Below, in pieces: positions 44,018-52,359 of a DNA stretch of 64,000 nucleotides. The stretch comes from JAXMAR01 sp046350295 (GTDB lineage Bacteria > Planctomycetota > Planctomycetia > Gemmatales > Gemmataceae). Position 1 is the first letter of the stretch. Each line of letters opens with the position of its first letter. The DNA lies in the NCBI GenBank assembly GCA_046350295.1, contig JAXMAR010000003.1, positions 124,001 through 188,000 of the forward strand, given 5' to 3'. The translations under genes and the position numbers were made by a program. The notes below the pieces were generated by a model. It was not told the DNA's origin and made no database searches. It worked only from the letters and a program-made list of their open reading frames with translations.

Positions 44018-47000
44018 TCAATGCGATAACACGTTTTGCAAGGTCAGCTCCGCGGCATCCGGCTTGACGAAGAAGACGCCCTCCGCGTCGTCGCGGCCGT
44101 TCAGGCCGCGCAGGAAGATGTAGAAGACGCCGCCGAAATGGGACGCGAAGGAGAACTCCGGGCCAAGGACGCGGCTGAGCCAGCGTTCCAGGGCGACCGC
44201 GTAGAGCCGGTACTGGCGCACGTAATCCGCCTCGCGCATCGCCTCGGTCATGGTCGCGCGGTCGTAGGCGTCGAGCACGTTGGTCTTCCAGTCGAGCAGA
44301 TAGTAACGTCCCTCGTGCCGGAGGATCATGTCGATGAAGCCGGTGAGGAAGCCTTCCTCCGGGCTGCGCTCGTAGGGGAAGAGGAACTCGACTTCGCGAA
44401 GGAGATCTTTGACGTCCGCGATGGCAACGCCGAGCTGCGTGAATGACGTTCGCAGCGCCAGCCAGACGAGCCGGGCGACTTGCGTTTCGCAGGCGGTCCG
44501 GGGATCGTGGATGCGGGTGTGCAAGGTCGGCAGCGCGTGGGTGACCTCGCGCTCGAGCAGCATTCGGGCCGGCGATCCCTCGCGCCACAGCGTTTCGAGA
44601 CCGGCCGCGGCGCGGACCTCCTCCATGTCGATTCGTTCCAGCACGCGGTGGACCAGGTCGCCGAACACGGGGCCGCGCAGGGAATCACCCTCGTCCGTGT
44701 CCGGCTCGTCGTCGGTCGGTAGCTCGCCCGCGTCGCCGAAGAAGACCTCCGGCTCGACAGGGTCGCGCCGGGCCAGGCTGGAGAAGGAGGCGAGCGCGAT
44801 GCGGCGCTTGCTGAAACCGGCCGTCAGACGCGGGAAGAGCGGGTCGGCAATGAGGAGGGCTTCTCCTTCCGGCGTTTCACTCGATTGGGCGCGGGCTTTC
44901 CTCTGGCGCCCTGGCAATGACGCGCCTTCCTCATGGAACGGTGGCGCCGGCAGCACGGTGGGCGGGGCGAGTTTCGGCGTCCCGTCGAACGTTGTGACAA
45001 AGTCTTTTCCCAGCTGCTCCAGTTGGGCGTTCTCGAGCGCCGGGCGAAGCAACGAGCAGAGAGGTCCGGGATAGCGCGCGGCCGGTTCCCCTTTTTCGGT
45101 GCGGACCATCGGCAGGTAGAGCTTGAGCATGGCCCGCGTCAGCGCCACGTAGAGCAGGCGATGATCCTCCTTCTGGCGCTGCTGTTTGTGGGCGTCCTTC
45201 GCGGAATCGTCCGGTCCAAAATGAAGAACGCGGCGGTTGGCCTCGTCGCGGTATTCGGCGACGCTGATGGGTCCAAAGTCGAGCTTGGTGGTGAAGCCGC
45301 CGGCGAGGAAGACGATTGGGTATTCGAGCCCCTTGCTGGCGTGCACCGTCATGATCTGCACCTTGGGCGCCTGCGTTTCAATCGGCTCGAAATCCTGCTC
45401 GTCGGCATCGGGCCGGCTCTGCTGGCGGCGGAAAAAAGCAAGCAGGCCGTGGATGTCGAGACTGTCGCGGTAGGCGGCCTGTTCGAGGTCGCCCAGGATG
45501 CGGCGCAGATTGGCGAGCGGACGGTCGAGGTCGCCGGGGTCGTCGTGGCGCAGGAGGGCGGAGTCTTCGAGGAGCGAGCGGAAAAGGGACGCCCAGGAGC
45601 GCTCCTCCGCCATCTCCAGCCAGCGCTCGAAGAGGAGTCGGGCGGGATGATGGTCGGGCAGGTCGCGGTCGGCGGCCAGCTCCGTGGGGGAGATGCGGAA
45701 AATGTGCGTGAGGAGCAAACGCCGCAACATGGCGGCGTCGTCGGGGCAGGCGAGGGCGTCGAGAAGGCAGCCGACCTGGAACGCTTCGGGCGATTTCTTC
45801 CACAAGCCCATCTGGCGGTAAAAGGAAAAAGGGACGCGGCGGCGGCGCAGCTCCTTGGTGAGGGTCGCGGCCTCGCCGCGGCGGAAAACGAGGACGGCGA
45901 TATCGGACGCTTCCAGCGGTTTGGTTTTGCCTTTGCGTTGGAAGATGAGTTTTTCAGGGGCCGACAGGAGGCGGGCGATTTCCTCGGCGACGAAGACGCT
46001 GTTGCGGCGGCGGGCGTCGGCGAGGCGCGTGGCGGCGCTGACGTCGACGACGTTGAGCGGCGCCGTGCCGGTCGCGTCGTGCTCGATCTGAGTCTGCGGA
46101 CGCTCCGGCGGGGAGACCGGCACATAGGCGATGTCTCCCGGTTGGGCCGTGGCGGGATCGGCATACCAGCCGGACGCCTGGAACAGGCGGTTCAGGCCGG
46201 TGAGCAGGTTGGGGATGGCGCGCCAGTTCTCGGTGAGCGGCCGGACCACTCCGCCATACTTCTGCATCACCTCGTCGCGCGCCTTGAGATAGGTGGGCAG
46301 ATCGGCGCCGCGGAAGCCGAAGATCGCCTGCTTGGGATCACCGACGAGGAAGAGGAGGTTGTTCTCCCCTTCGAGGAAGACGCGGCGGAAGATGTCCCAC
46401 TGGACGGGGTCCGTGTCCTGAAACTCGTCAACGATGGCGTAGCGAAACCGGCCGCGCAGACGTTTGGCGATCAGCGCCGCGCTTGGGTTCATTTCGGGGT
46501 CGAGCGCCTCGGCGACGCGTTCGATCATGTCGTCGAAGGTGAACAGGCCGCGCCGCTCCTGTTCCCGGCGCATCTCGGCGACGGTTGCGTCGACGGCGCC
46601 TGCGGCAATCGCGGGGCCGGTCCAGGCGGCGCCTTCGTCGTGATGCGGGCGGAGCAGCGCGCCGGGCCGGTACCGCCCCGCGACGGCGACGATTTCCTTC
46701 TCCCACCGGGCGACGTCGTAGTCGGCCGCCTGGAGGGCGGCGGCCAGGTCCGGGCCGAACTGGCGGGGCCAGAGCGTGCGTTCGACGGCGCGAAGGGCGG
46801 GGCGGACCAGCTGCTGGCGCGGCGTCAGCTTGAGGGCGAACTCCTGGCCTTGCTCGAGAGGAAATTCGCGCAGGAGATTGTGGCAGAAGGCGTGAATGGT
46901 CGAGATGGCCGCCTGGTCGAAGGAGTCGAGCGCCTTGCGCAGCAGGGCCGCCTTCTCCGGCCGCTGGGCGTGGTCCTGCTCGATCCGCTTGCGGAGCCGT

Positions 47001-47164
47001 GCCCGCAACTCGCCGGTCGCTTTCTCGGTGAAGGTCACGATCAACAACTGCTGGAGTTCGATTCCCTCCACGAGCAGGCGGCTGACGATCTGCTCGATGG
47101 TGTACGTCTTCCCCGTGCCGGCGGAGGCTTCGAAGACGGTGTGGCGGGTGAGATCCATTTCCAT
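44018..47164 (-). CDS. recB: Exodeoxyribonuclease V subunit beta (RecB helicase-nuclease)
   Basis: 3'-5' helicase and nuclease of the RecBCD complex. 1048 residues. UvrD-type motifs: FEASAGTGKTYTIEQ (Walker A, 11-25), IVTFTEKATGELRARLRKR, AIVDEFQDTDPVQWDIFRRV, FLVGDPKQAIFGFRGADL, VQIMTVHASKGLEYPIVFLA and LLYVALTRAMLKLYLP. A C-terminal nuclease shows GFLTGFIDMILRHEGRYYLL then DWKTN, the RecB catalytic Asp and Lys. recD follows 29 bases later. Neither flank holds a recC. A DNA-break repair role is sure; the complex's third subunit must be elsewhere. Confidence 0.94.
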   Translation of the reverse strand: MEMDLTRHTVFEASAGTGKTYTIEQIVSRLLVEGIELQQLLIVTFTEKATGELRARLRKRIEQDHAQRPEKAALLRKALDSFDQAAISTIHAFCHNLLREFPLEQGQEFALKLTPRQQLVRPALRAVERTLWPRQFGPDLAAALQAADYDVARWEKEIVAVAGRYRPGALLRPHHDEGAAWTGPAIAAGAVDATVAEMRREQERRGLFTFDDMIERVAEALDPEMNPSAALIAKRLRGRFRYAIVDEFQDTDPVQWDIFRRVFLEGENNLLFLVGDPKQAIFGFRGADLPTYLKARDEVMQKYGGVVRPLTENWRAIPNLLTGLNRLFQASGWYADPATAQPGDIAYVPVSPPERPQTQIEHDATGTAPLNVVDVSAATRLADARRRNSVFVAEEIARLLSAPEKLIFQRKGKTKPLEASDIAVLVFRRGEAATLTKELRRRRVPFSFYRQMGLWKKSPEAFQVGCLLDALACPDDAAMLRRLLLTHIFRISPTELAADRDLPDHHPARLLFERWLEMAEERSWASLFRSLLEDSALLRHDDPGDLDRPLANLRRILGDLEQAAYRDSLDIHGLLAFFRRQQSRPDADEQDFEPIETQAPKVQIMTVHASKGLEYPIVFLAGGFTTKLDFGPISVAEYRDEANRRVLHFGPDDSAKDAHKQQRQKEDHRLLYVALTRAMLKLYLPMVRTEKGEPAARYPGPLCSLLRPALENAQLEQLGKDFVTTFDGTPKLAPPTVLPAPPFHEEGASLPGRQRKARAQSSETPEGEALLIADPLFPRLTAGFSKRRIALASFSSLARRDPVEPEVFFGDAGELPTDDEPDTDEGDSLRGPVFGDLVHRVLERIDMEEVRAAAGLETLWREGSPARMLLEREVTHALPTLHTRIHDPRTACETQVARLVWLALRTSFTQLGVAIADVKDLLREVEFLFPYERSPEEGFLTGFIDMILRHEGRYYLLDWKTNVLDAYDRATMTEAMREADYVRQYRLYAVALERWLSRVLGPEFSFASHFGGVFYIFLRGLNGRDDAEGVFFVKPDAAELTLQNVLSH

Positions 47165-47185
47165 ACTTCATGCTCGATAGGGCAG

Positions 47186-47716
47186 TTACTTCTTCTCCGC
47201 CAACCGCGCCGCCTTCTCGACGCGCGGGTCTCCCCACGGGGCGCCCTCGGGCCCGCGCGGCGCTTCGCCGTCGATGAGCGGGAGGCCTTCGGTCACGGCG
47301 TTGCGCGGCAACAGCACGCCTGCCGGATCCACGGCCCGAATACCGGCCGGGCTCTTGACGGCCAGCACGGGACGGCGAAAGGTCAGCCCCACCTCGACGG
47401 TGCGCGGCAAGACACGGACGGCGTCAACCCGTTCGACCCAGGGGTGCTTGGCGAAGGCCTCCTTGAGCTTCTCCTCCAGCCCGTCTTCGAGGAGCTCGAG
47501 GCTCTCCGGCAGCGACGCGTAGTACTGGGTCTGGTCGAGAAACTCGCCGCGTGTCAGGCCGGGGGGCGTGGGACATTGCACATCCCTGAGCGGGAGGCGA
47601 AAGCGGTCCTGCCCGCGCAGGCGCTCGAGCAGGGCAGGGTGCAGCCAGAAGAGCAGCGCGACCAGCCCGGCCACCGCCGTAAGCGCCAGGCCGATCTGGA
47701 TGAGGGCGCGTCGCAT
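47186..47716 (-). CDS. FtsQ/DivIB-like membrane protein
   Basis: 176 residues from the ATG at 47716; an in-frame GTG at 47770 would add 18 residues. One membrane segment (about 6-24, LIQIGLALTAVAGLVALLFW). The rest has a POTRA/FtsQ pattern: HPWVERVDAVRVLPRTVEVG, LTFRRPVLAVKSPAGIRAVD, and GVLLPRNAVTEGLPLIDG. In FtsQ this is the divisome bridge. It directly follows murB, the order seen in division/cell-wall clusters, which supports the call; murC, ddl and ftsZ are not present, and planctomycetes often lack ftsZ. Confidence 0.65.
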   Translation of the reverse strand: MRRALIQIGLALTAVAGLVALLFWLHPALLERLRGQDRFRLPLRDVQCPTPPGLTRGEFLDQTQYYASLPESLELLEDGLEEKLKEAFAKHPWVERVDAVRVLPRTVEVGLTFRRPVLAVKSPAGIRAVDPAGVLLPRNAVTEGLPLIDGEAPRGPEGAPWGDPRVEKAARLAEKK

Positions 47717-47779
47717 GGCGGGTCGCCGGGAGGACGAGGGCCGTTCTGTTGGACCGAGTGCGGGCCGCACGCGCTTCGG

Positions 47780-48661
47780 TCACCACACGGTGATATCCGA
47801 TTCCAGCTCGATGTTGAACTTTTCCTCGACCCGGCTGCGGACCAGGTCGAGCAGGCGGAGCACGTCGCGCGAGCCGGCCCCCGCTTCCACGACGACGTAG
47901 CTCGCGTCACGATCGCTCACGACGGCGCCGCCGACGCGCGTGCCGACCAGGCCGGCCTGCTCGATGAGGGCCGTCGCGCTCAGACCGGGCGGGTTCTTGA
48001 ACATGCGGACCGCCGACTGAAACGTGAACGGTTGAGACGCCTTGCGGTGGATCCACGCCTTGCGCATGCGCTTGACGATCCCCTCGGGGCTGTCCGGGTC
48101 GAGCTCGAACTCGGCGGCGACGACGACGACTTCATCGAGCCCGGCGCTGATGCCCAGCTCTTCGCGCTGCAGCACGACCGCCTGGCCCTGATAGTCGACT
48201 CCCTCGACCTGCACGACGCGCTGGCCCAGATCGCCGAAGCGGTCGCCGGCGAAGTTGCGCAGCGCCCCGCCGACCGTGCCGGGAAGGCCGACGAACTGTT
48301 CCAGCCCGGAAAGCCCGTGCCGTCCCGCGTGCGAGATGAGCGACGCCAGGCTGGCGCCCGCCCCGGCCCGGATGCGCCGGCCGCGAACCTCGACGCCGCT
48401 GAAGGCCGGAGCGCTCAAGCGCAGGACGACCCCCTTAACACCCTCGTCTCGAATCAGCAGATTCCCGCCCCCGCCCAGCACGCGCCACGGCAGATGTTGC
48501 TCGGCGCAGCGGCGCAGCACGGCCTGAAGCTCCGCGGCCGTGCGCGGCTCAACGAGGGCCTCCGCCGGGCCGCCGATCTTGAGCTGCGTGAAAGGGGCGA
48601 GCGGCTCCTTGGCGCGAGTGATCTCGGCAAAATCGTGCCAGTGAGGTAGGACGTCCGTCAT
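47780..48661 (-). CDS. murB: UDP-N-acetylenolpyruvoylglucosamine reductase
   Basis: FAD enzyme making UDP-N-acetylmuramate for peptidoglycan. 293 residues from the ATG at 48661 with GGAAGGAAG upstream. FAD-binding text: FTQLKIGGPAEALVEP, WRVLGGGGNLLIRDEGVKGV, GLEQFVGLPGTVGGALRNFA. The C-terminal substrate domain has MFKNPPGLSATALIEQAGLV and GTRVGGAVVSDRDASYVVVE. Where the family has GS-x-FKNP (catalytic serine), this protein has AVRMFKNP. It precedes the FtsQ-like gene and diverges from the QueD-like gene. Confidence 0.92.
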   Translation of the reverse strand: MTDVLPHWHDFAEITRAKEPLAPFTQLKIGGPAEALVEPRTAAELQAVLRRCAEQHLPWRVLGGGGNLLIRDEGVKGVVLRLSAPAFSGVEVRGRRIRAGAGASLASLISHAGRHGLSGLEQFVGLPGTVGGALRNFAGDRFGDLGQRVVQVEGVDYQGQAVVLQREELGISAGLDEVVVVAAEFELDPDSPEGIVKRMRKAWIHRKASQPFTFQSAVRMFKNPPGLSATALIEQAGLVGTRVGGAVVSDRDASYVVVEAGAGSRDVLRLLDLVRSRVEEKFNIELESDITVW

Positions 48662-48694
48662 GATCTTCCTTCCACGCGGGGGGGCCGCCTTCCC

Positions 48695-48705
48695 TTGCGT
48701 CGCAA
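48695..48705. promoter_or_regulatory. 11-base palindrome TTGCGTCGCAA
   Basis: Lies between the divergent murB and QueD-like genes, 34 bases from murB. The identical 11-mer is the core of the palindrome at 16883-16897. A -10-like TACAAT at 48727-48732 points toward the QueD-like gene. Confidence 0.3.
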
Positions 48706-48773
48706 CCCTTCGCCCAGTCCTCAGCCTACAATAAGCCACAGGACCGCCCAAGGCCTGTCCAACCGGAGCCGCC

Positions 48774-49193
48774 ATGTTCGAAGTCGCCAAGGAGATCCGC
48801 TTTTGCTACGGACATCGCCTGTTGAACTACGACGGCAAGTGCCGGCATCTCCATGGGCACAACGGCCGGGCCGTGATCTTCCTGGCCGCCGAGAAGCTCG
48901 ATTCCCTGGGCATGGTGATGGATTTCTCGAGCATCAAGCGCGTCGTGGGGAGTTGGATCGACGAGCATCTGGATCACCGCATGCTGCTACACAAGGAGGA
49001 CCCGGTGCTGGGCTACCTTCAGCGGCAACAGGAGCCGGTGGTCGTTCTCGACGTCAACCCGACGGCGGAGAACATCGCCAAGCTAATTTATGACTTCGCG
49101 CGCGAGCAAAAGTTTCCGGTGACGCGGGTGCAGCTGTGGGAGACGGAAGACTCGTTCGCCGTCTATGGCGCATCTTCCGCGAAAACGTCGTGA
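48774..49193 (+). CDS. 6-carboxy-tetrahydropterin synthase / 6-pyruvoyl-tetrahydropterin synthase family
   Basis: 139 residues. Zinc ligands H14, H27 and H29 (CYGHRLLNYDGKC and HLHGHN), C23 as the likely catalytic cysteine, FSSIKRVVGSWIDEHLDHRM and PTAENIAKLIYDF are family features. QueD makes the 6-carboxy-tetrahydropterin precursor of queuosine; PTPS makes a tetrahydrobiopterin precursor. Without queC/queE nearby the choice is open, but QueD is the commoner bacterial function. Divergent from murB. Cytoplasmic. Confidence 0.85.
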   Translation: MFEVAKEIRFCYGHRLLNYDGKCRHLHGHNGRAVIFLAAEKLDSLGMVMDFSSIKRVVGSWIDEHLDHRMLLHKEDPVLGYLQRQQEPVVVLDVNPTAENIAKLIYDFAREQKFPVTRVQLWETEDSFAVYGASSAKTS

Positions 49194-49219
49194 AGCACGG
49201 GAAAAATCCCGGTTCCGGC

Positions 49220-49249
49220 TTGACAGCCGTTCGCCGGCGGTCGTAAGAT
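49220..49249 (+). promoter_or_regulatory. Sigma-70-type promoter of the RNA candidate
   Basis: TTGACA (49220-49225), 18-base spacer, TAAGAT (49244-49249). Expected start of transcription about 49256, at the first base of a perfect hairpin. Confidence 0.7.
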
Positions 49250-49255
49250 ACGGGC

Positions 49256-49518
49256 AGGTTGGATGGAGTCCAACCTTCCTGTCTTTGTTTGGTTGACGGA
49301 TTGGTCGGATCGCCTCGGTTTCTTCGCAACGTTCTTGATCGAGGCAAGGCATTTGGCCGCGTTCCTATCTTGGGTAGATCGTTTGCTGTTTGCTAGAGAG
49401 GTTCCTGGTCCCGGCTCCTGAGCGAGCGGGTTGATGCGTTTTCAGCGCCTCCTTTCCGGAAGCGGCCGCGAGGTCCCTTGCCCCCCTGGGACCAGCGCCC
49501 TTCCGGAATTTTTTTTTT
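49256..49518 (+). ncRNA. Candidate structured small RNA, about 263 nt, family unknown
   Basis: Begins at the predicted start with a perfect eight-base hairpin, AGGTTGGA (49256-49263) / TCCAACCT (49269-49276). A second stem is GCCTCG (49312-49317) / CGAGGC (49340-49345). It ends in a two-part terminator: TTCCGGAAG (49454-49462) with CTTCCGGAA (49500-49508), inside it GGTCCC (49472-49477) with GGGACC (49488-49493), then ten T. The features of 6S, SRP, RNase P and tmRNA that I know were looked for and not found. It has its own promoter and terminator and lies between two same-strand genes. Confidence 0.55.
49454..49518 (+). terminator. Strong rho-independent terminator with nested stem
   Basis: Nine-base outer stem, six-base inner stem, T10 tail at 49509-49518. 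It isolates the RNA candidate from the downstream methyltransferase gene. Confidence 0.92.
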
Positions 49519-49549
49519 CGACGCCGCGGTCGCGAAACGCGGCAGCGGC

Positions 49550-49576
49550 TTGCGTTTCGTCGGAATGGCGTATAAT
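49550..49576 (+). promoter_or_regulatory. Sigma-70-type promoter of the methyltransferase gene
   Basis: TTGCGT (49550-49555), 15-base spacer (short), consensus TATAAT (49571-49576). The predicted start near 49583 leaves a 38-base leader before the ATG at 49621. Confidence 0.6.
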
Positions 49577-49620
49577 CTAAAAACTCCCCCCGACACCCTC
49601 CCGGGAGTGCCCTCCACGCC

Positions 49621-50364
49621 ATGGACCCTTCCACCGAGCAATCCTCTCTTGACCATGCGCCGCCGAAGCGCCGCCGCGGCATCATGGGCGCCATCGAGTC
49701 GAAGGCGATGCGGCGCAAGAGCGGCGCCGAGTATCGCAGCTTCATCCGCGACCATTACGACGGCCTCGCCGGTCATCTCACCGGCTTCACCGGCTTCGTG
49801 ACCGGGCATGAGACGCTGGCCGGGCGGCTGATCCGGCCCAAGGCGTTCGACGTGCGGCACTGCAAGCGCGTCCTCGACGCGGGCTGCGGCAACGGGCGAT
49901 ACTCCAAGTACCTCCTGCGCTGGCTGGGGGAAGGCGCCTTCTGCACGGCGTTCGACCTGGCGCCGCGGATGCTGGCCCGGTCGCGGCGGCGGCTGCGCGG
50001 GCGGTCGATCTCGCACGTGGCCGCCGACTTGACGCGGCTGCCGTATCCGGACGGGTTTTTCGACGCGGTCGTGTGCGGCTGGGTGCTCGAGCACCTGCCC
50101 GATCCCCGCCCCGGGTTGCGCGAGTTGACGCGCGTGATGGAGCCGGGGGGCAAGCTGCTCCTGATGTGCACCGAGGACACGATCACCGGGACGATGTGCA
50201 GCCGGATGTGGCATTGCCGGACTTACAACCGGCACGAGCTGAAAGAGACGTGCGGGTCGCTGGGGTTGCGCTGGGTGAAGCCGCACTACTTCTCGCCGGT
50301 CCACAAATGGCTGCGGCTGGGGGGGATTATTGTGGAGTTGCACAAGGAAGAGGGGGCGAATTGA
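49621..50364 (+). CDS. SAM-dependent class I methyltransferase
   Basis: 247 residues. SAM-binding motif I VLDAGCGNGRYS at 84-95, acidic end of strand 2 in AFDLAPRMLARSRRRL, and DAVVCGWVLEHLPDPRPGLR (motif IV) place it in the Methyltransf_11 group. The basic N-terminus (about 1-35) is not part of the fold. Substrate unknown; UbiE-like and many other members share the pattern. Own promoter at 49550-49576. The next gene follows after 24 bases. Confidence 0.88.
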   Translation: MDPSTEQSSLDHAPPKRRRGIMGAIESKAMRRKSGAEYRSFIRDHYDGLAGHLTGFTGFVTGHETLAGRLIRPKAFDVRHCKRVLDAGCGNGRYSKYLLRWLGEGAFCTAFDLAPRMLARSRRRLRGRSISHVAADLTRLPYPDGFFDAVVCGWVLEHLPDPRPGLRELTRVMEPGGKLLLMCTEDTITGTMCSRMWHCRTYNRHELKETCGSLGLRWVKPHYFSPVHKWLRLGGIIVELHKEEGAN

Positions 50365-50388
50365 GGCTCGTCCGTCCTCGACAACAGA

Positions 50389-51249
50389 ATGGCAACGGCG
50401 CCCAAGAGCCTGGTTAAACAAATCCGCAGCCTCCTCGATCGTCTTGTATCGTCTCGGCGATTGAGCAACGACGAGCAGGAGGTCATTGGCGACGCTGTCC
50501 TCGGGGAGGCTGCAAAGCTTCCCCGAGAGGGTGTGCTGGACGCGTTGGACAAGGCGGTCGGCTCCAGCAAGAAACGGCGCAGCGAAGCGGTCTACGTGCT
50601 GTCGCAACTCACGGACACCGCGGAAGTTGTCGACCGAATCCGGGAGTGGCTCAAAGATCCCGATCCGCGGTGGAGGTCATGGCTGATTCAGACCGTCGAG
50701 CAGCGTGGCCTCACCGAGTTTGCCCCGCTACTGAACCAAATCATCGAACACGACCCGGACCCATTCTGCCGAGGTCTGGCGGTTCATGCGGCGGGAACTC
50801 TTAGGGCGGACGAGAACCTTCCCGTTCTTCTCCGCCTGGCGAAGCGAGTGGACCATCAAGGAACGTGGCGGTTCGCTTGGGCACTGAAAGGTTATGCAAG
50901 ACCGACTTGCCGGCCGTACTTGACGAAGTGGTTTAAAGACGAAAAGCAGGACAAGCAAACGCGAATAGTGGCGGCATGGGGCCTGGGAAAGCTCGGCGAC
51001 CTGAAAGCGCTTAATTTCCTAGTGCAAATGCTCTTCGATCCGGATCGAGAAGGAAAGACTTTTTTCAATCCGGGAGAATCGAGAAGGGCCGCGCAAGCCC
51101 TCTGCGATATCGAAGGCTGGCCTTTCAAATGGGACAAATCCTACGTCACCAAGACGATCGCAAGAGTCAAGAAGTCCGAGCGGCTGCAGTCTTTTTTGGC
51201 TCCGTTCCTAGCGGCCAGCGACTCCAAGGCTGACGCATCAGCGCCTTAG
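50389..51249 (+). CDS. HEAT-repeat protein, cytoplasmic
   Basis: 286 residues without signal peptide. Repeated pattern in the middle: RSEAVYVLSQLTDTAEVVDR, SWLIQTVEQRGLTEFAPLLN, RGLAVHAAGTLRADENLPVL, RIVAAWGLGKLGDLKALNFL. At least five HEAT-like units. The binding partner is not evident. 24 bases after the methyltransferase and probably co-transcribed. Its stop overlaps the convergent epimerase by four bases. Confidence 0.8.
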   Translation: MATAPKSLVKQIRSLLDRLVSSRRLSNDEQEVIGDAVLGEAAKLPREGVLDALDKAVGSSKKRRSEAVYVLSQLTDTAEVVDRIREWLKDPDPRWRSWLIQTVEQRGLTEFAPLLNQIIEHDPDPFCRGLAVHAAGTLRADENLPVLLRLAKRVDHQGTWRFAWALKGYARPTCRPYLTKWFKDEKQDKQTRIVAAWGLGKLGDLKALNFLVQMLFDPDREGKTFFNPGESRRAAQALCDIEGWPFKWDKSYVTKTIARVKKSERLQSFLAPFLAASDSKADASAP

Positions 51250-52169
51250 CGCGGCGCAAACAGATCGGCCATCGCCGCGTCCACATCCGTGAACTTAAAC
51301 GCGTAACCCAGCTCCAGCACCCGCGTCGGCAGCACGCGTTGCCCAGCGGTGATCAATCCCGCCACCTTGCCGAGCATCAGGCGCAGCATGAAGCCGGGGG
51401 TACGGAAGAAGCTGGGGCGGTGCAGCGCTCGGCCGAGGGCTTTGGAGAGTTGCCGGTTGGTGACGGGGTTCGGCGCCGTGGCGTTGATCGGACCGGCGAC
51501 AGCAGCGTTGTCCAAGGCGAGAAGCAGGATGCCCACCATGTCTTCGTGGTGAATCCAACTCACGTATTGCCTGCCTGAGCCGACGGGGCCGCCGACGAAC
51601 ATCTTGAAGGGCGGGATCATCTTCTTGAGCGCGCCTCCCGCGGGATCGAGGACGAGGCCGACGCGGACGAGGGCGAGGCGGACGCCATGCTCGGTCGCCT
51701 GCTGCGCCGCTTTCTCCCAGTCGACGCACAGCTGGGCGAGGAAGTCGCTGCCGGGCGGGCTGGATTCATCGAGTTCCCGGTCGCCGGTGGGGCCGTAGTA
51801 GCCGATGGCGGAAGCGTTGACGAGGACTTTTGGCCGCTTGTCATGCGGTTGGCGGGCGAGGGCCTGGACGATATTCTCGGTCGACTTGATGCGGCTCGTG
51901 TAGATCAGCTCGCGGAACCATTGGCGCCAGCGGCGGTTGAAGACGCCTTCGCCCGTGAGGTTGATAACCGCGTCGCACCCGGCGACCTCGGCCATCCAGT
52001 CGCCTTCCTGCATCGGGTCCCCCTTGAGGAGGGTGCAAAGCGGGCCGAGCGAATCGGTCAGCGCTTCAGGTCGGCGCGTGAGGAGGACGACCTGGTCGCC
52101 ACGACCGTGGAGAGCGTGAATGAGCCGGCTACCGATGAGGCCCGAGCCGCCGGCGAGGAAGATGCGCAT
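51246..52169 (-). CDS. NAD(P)-binding epimerase, TIGR01777/SDR39U1 family
   Basis: 307 residues. Nucleotide motif FLAGGSGLIGSRLIHALHGR at 4-23, DAVINLTGEGVFNRRW, TRIKSTENIVQALA-like block (SRIKSTENIVQALARQPHD), ASAIGYYGPTGDRELDESSP with the family's YYG, and a C-terminal DUF1731 (HRPSFFRTPGFMLRLMLGKV). Often called YfcH-like; substrate is not established. Convergent with the HEAT gene. Confidence 0.92.
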   Translation of the reverse strand: MRIFLAGGSGLIGSRLIHALHGRGDQVVLLTRRPEALTDSLGPLCTLLKGDPMQEGDWMAEVAGCDAVINLTGEGVFNRRWRQWFRELIYTSRIKSTENIVQALARQPHDKRPKVLVNASAIGYYGPTGDRELDESSPPGSDFLAQLCVDWEKAAQQATEHGVRLALVRVGLVLDPAGGALKKMIPPFKMFVGGPVGSGRQYVSWIHHEDMVGILLLALDNAAVAGPINATAPNPVTNRQLSKALGRALHRPSFFRTPGFMLRLMLGKVAGLITAGQRVLPTRVLELGYAFKFTDVDAAMADLFAPR

Positions 52170-52205
52170 GGGTCGTCTCCGTTGGGGACGAGCGGGGATA
52201 GAGTG

Positions 52206-52228
52206 GTCCGCACGCTCCGCGAGCGGAC
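52206..52228. repeat. Short palindromic hairpin
   Basis: GTCCGC-a-CGCTC-cgc-GAGCG sharing bases with GCGGAC. It lies 37 bases upstream of the minus-strand epimerase start. Small intergenic repeat, function unknown. Confidence 0.4.
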
Positions 52229-52359
52229 GGGCCGAAGGCCATAGAGGCGTTGACCTCGGTGATCTTATCGACTGGCGGTCCCTGCGCTACCGCTCGACAA
52301 GGCGGCCCAGCGTGTCGGAATGGCCATCGGCGCGGTAGAATGGCGCCGGAGGCATTCCG

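Larger units (their letters stand above)
49194..49620. other. Intergenic region holding a candidate non-coding RNA and two promoters
   Basis: A 427-base gap between the QueD-like gene and the methyltransferase gene, fully organised: promoter 49220-49249, RNA candidate 49256-49518 with terminator, then a second promoter 49550-49576 for the methyltransferase. No open frame of real protein character was found. Confidence 0.6.

Noticed and set aside
41874..44123. Plus-strand open frame of about 750 codons opposite recD
   Set aside because: Antisense shadow of recD, with low-complexity composition.
44933..48649. A very long plus-strand open frame (more than 1200 codons) opposite recB, the FtsQ-like gene and murB
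   Set aside because: It is the antisense shadow of three good minus-strand genes in GC-rich DNA; its residues (Gly, Glu, Val, Arg) have no family character.
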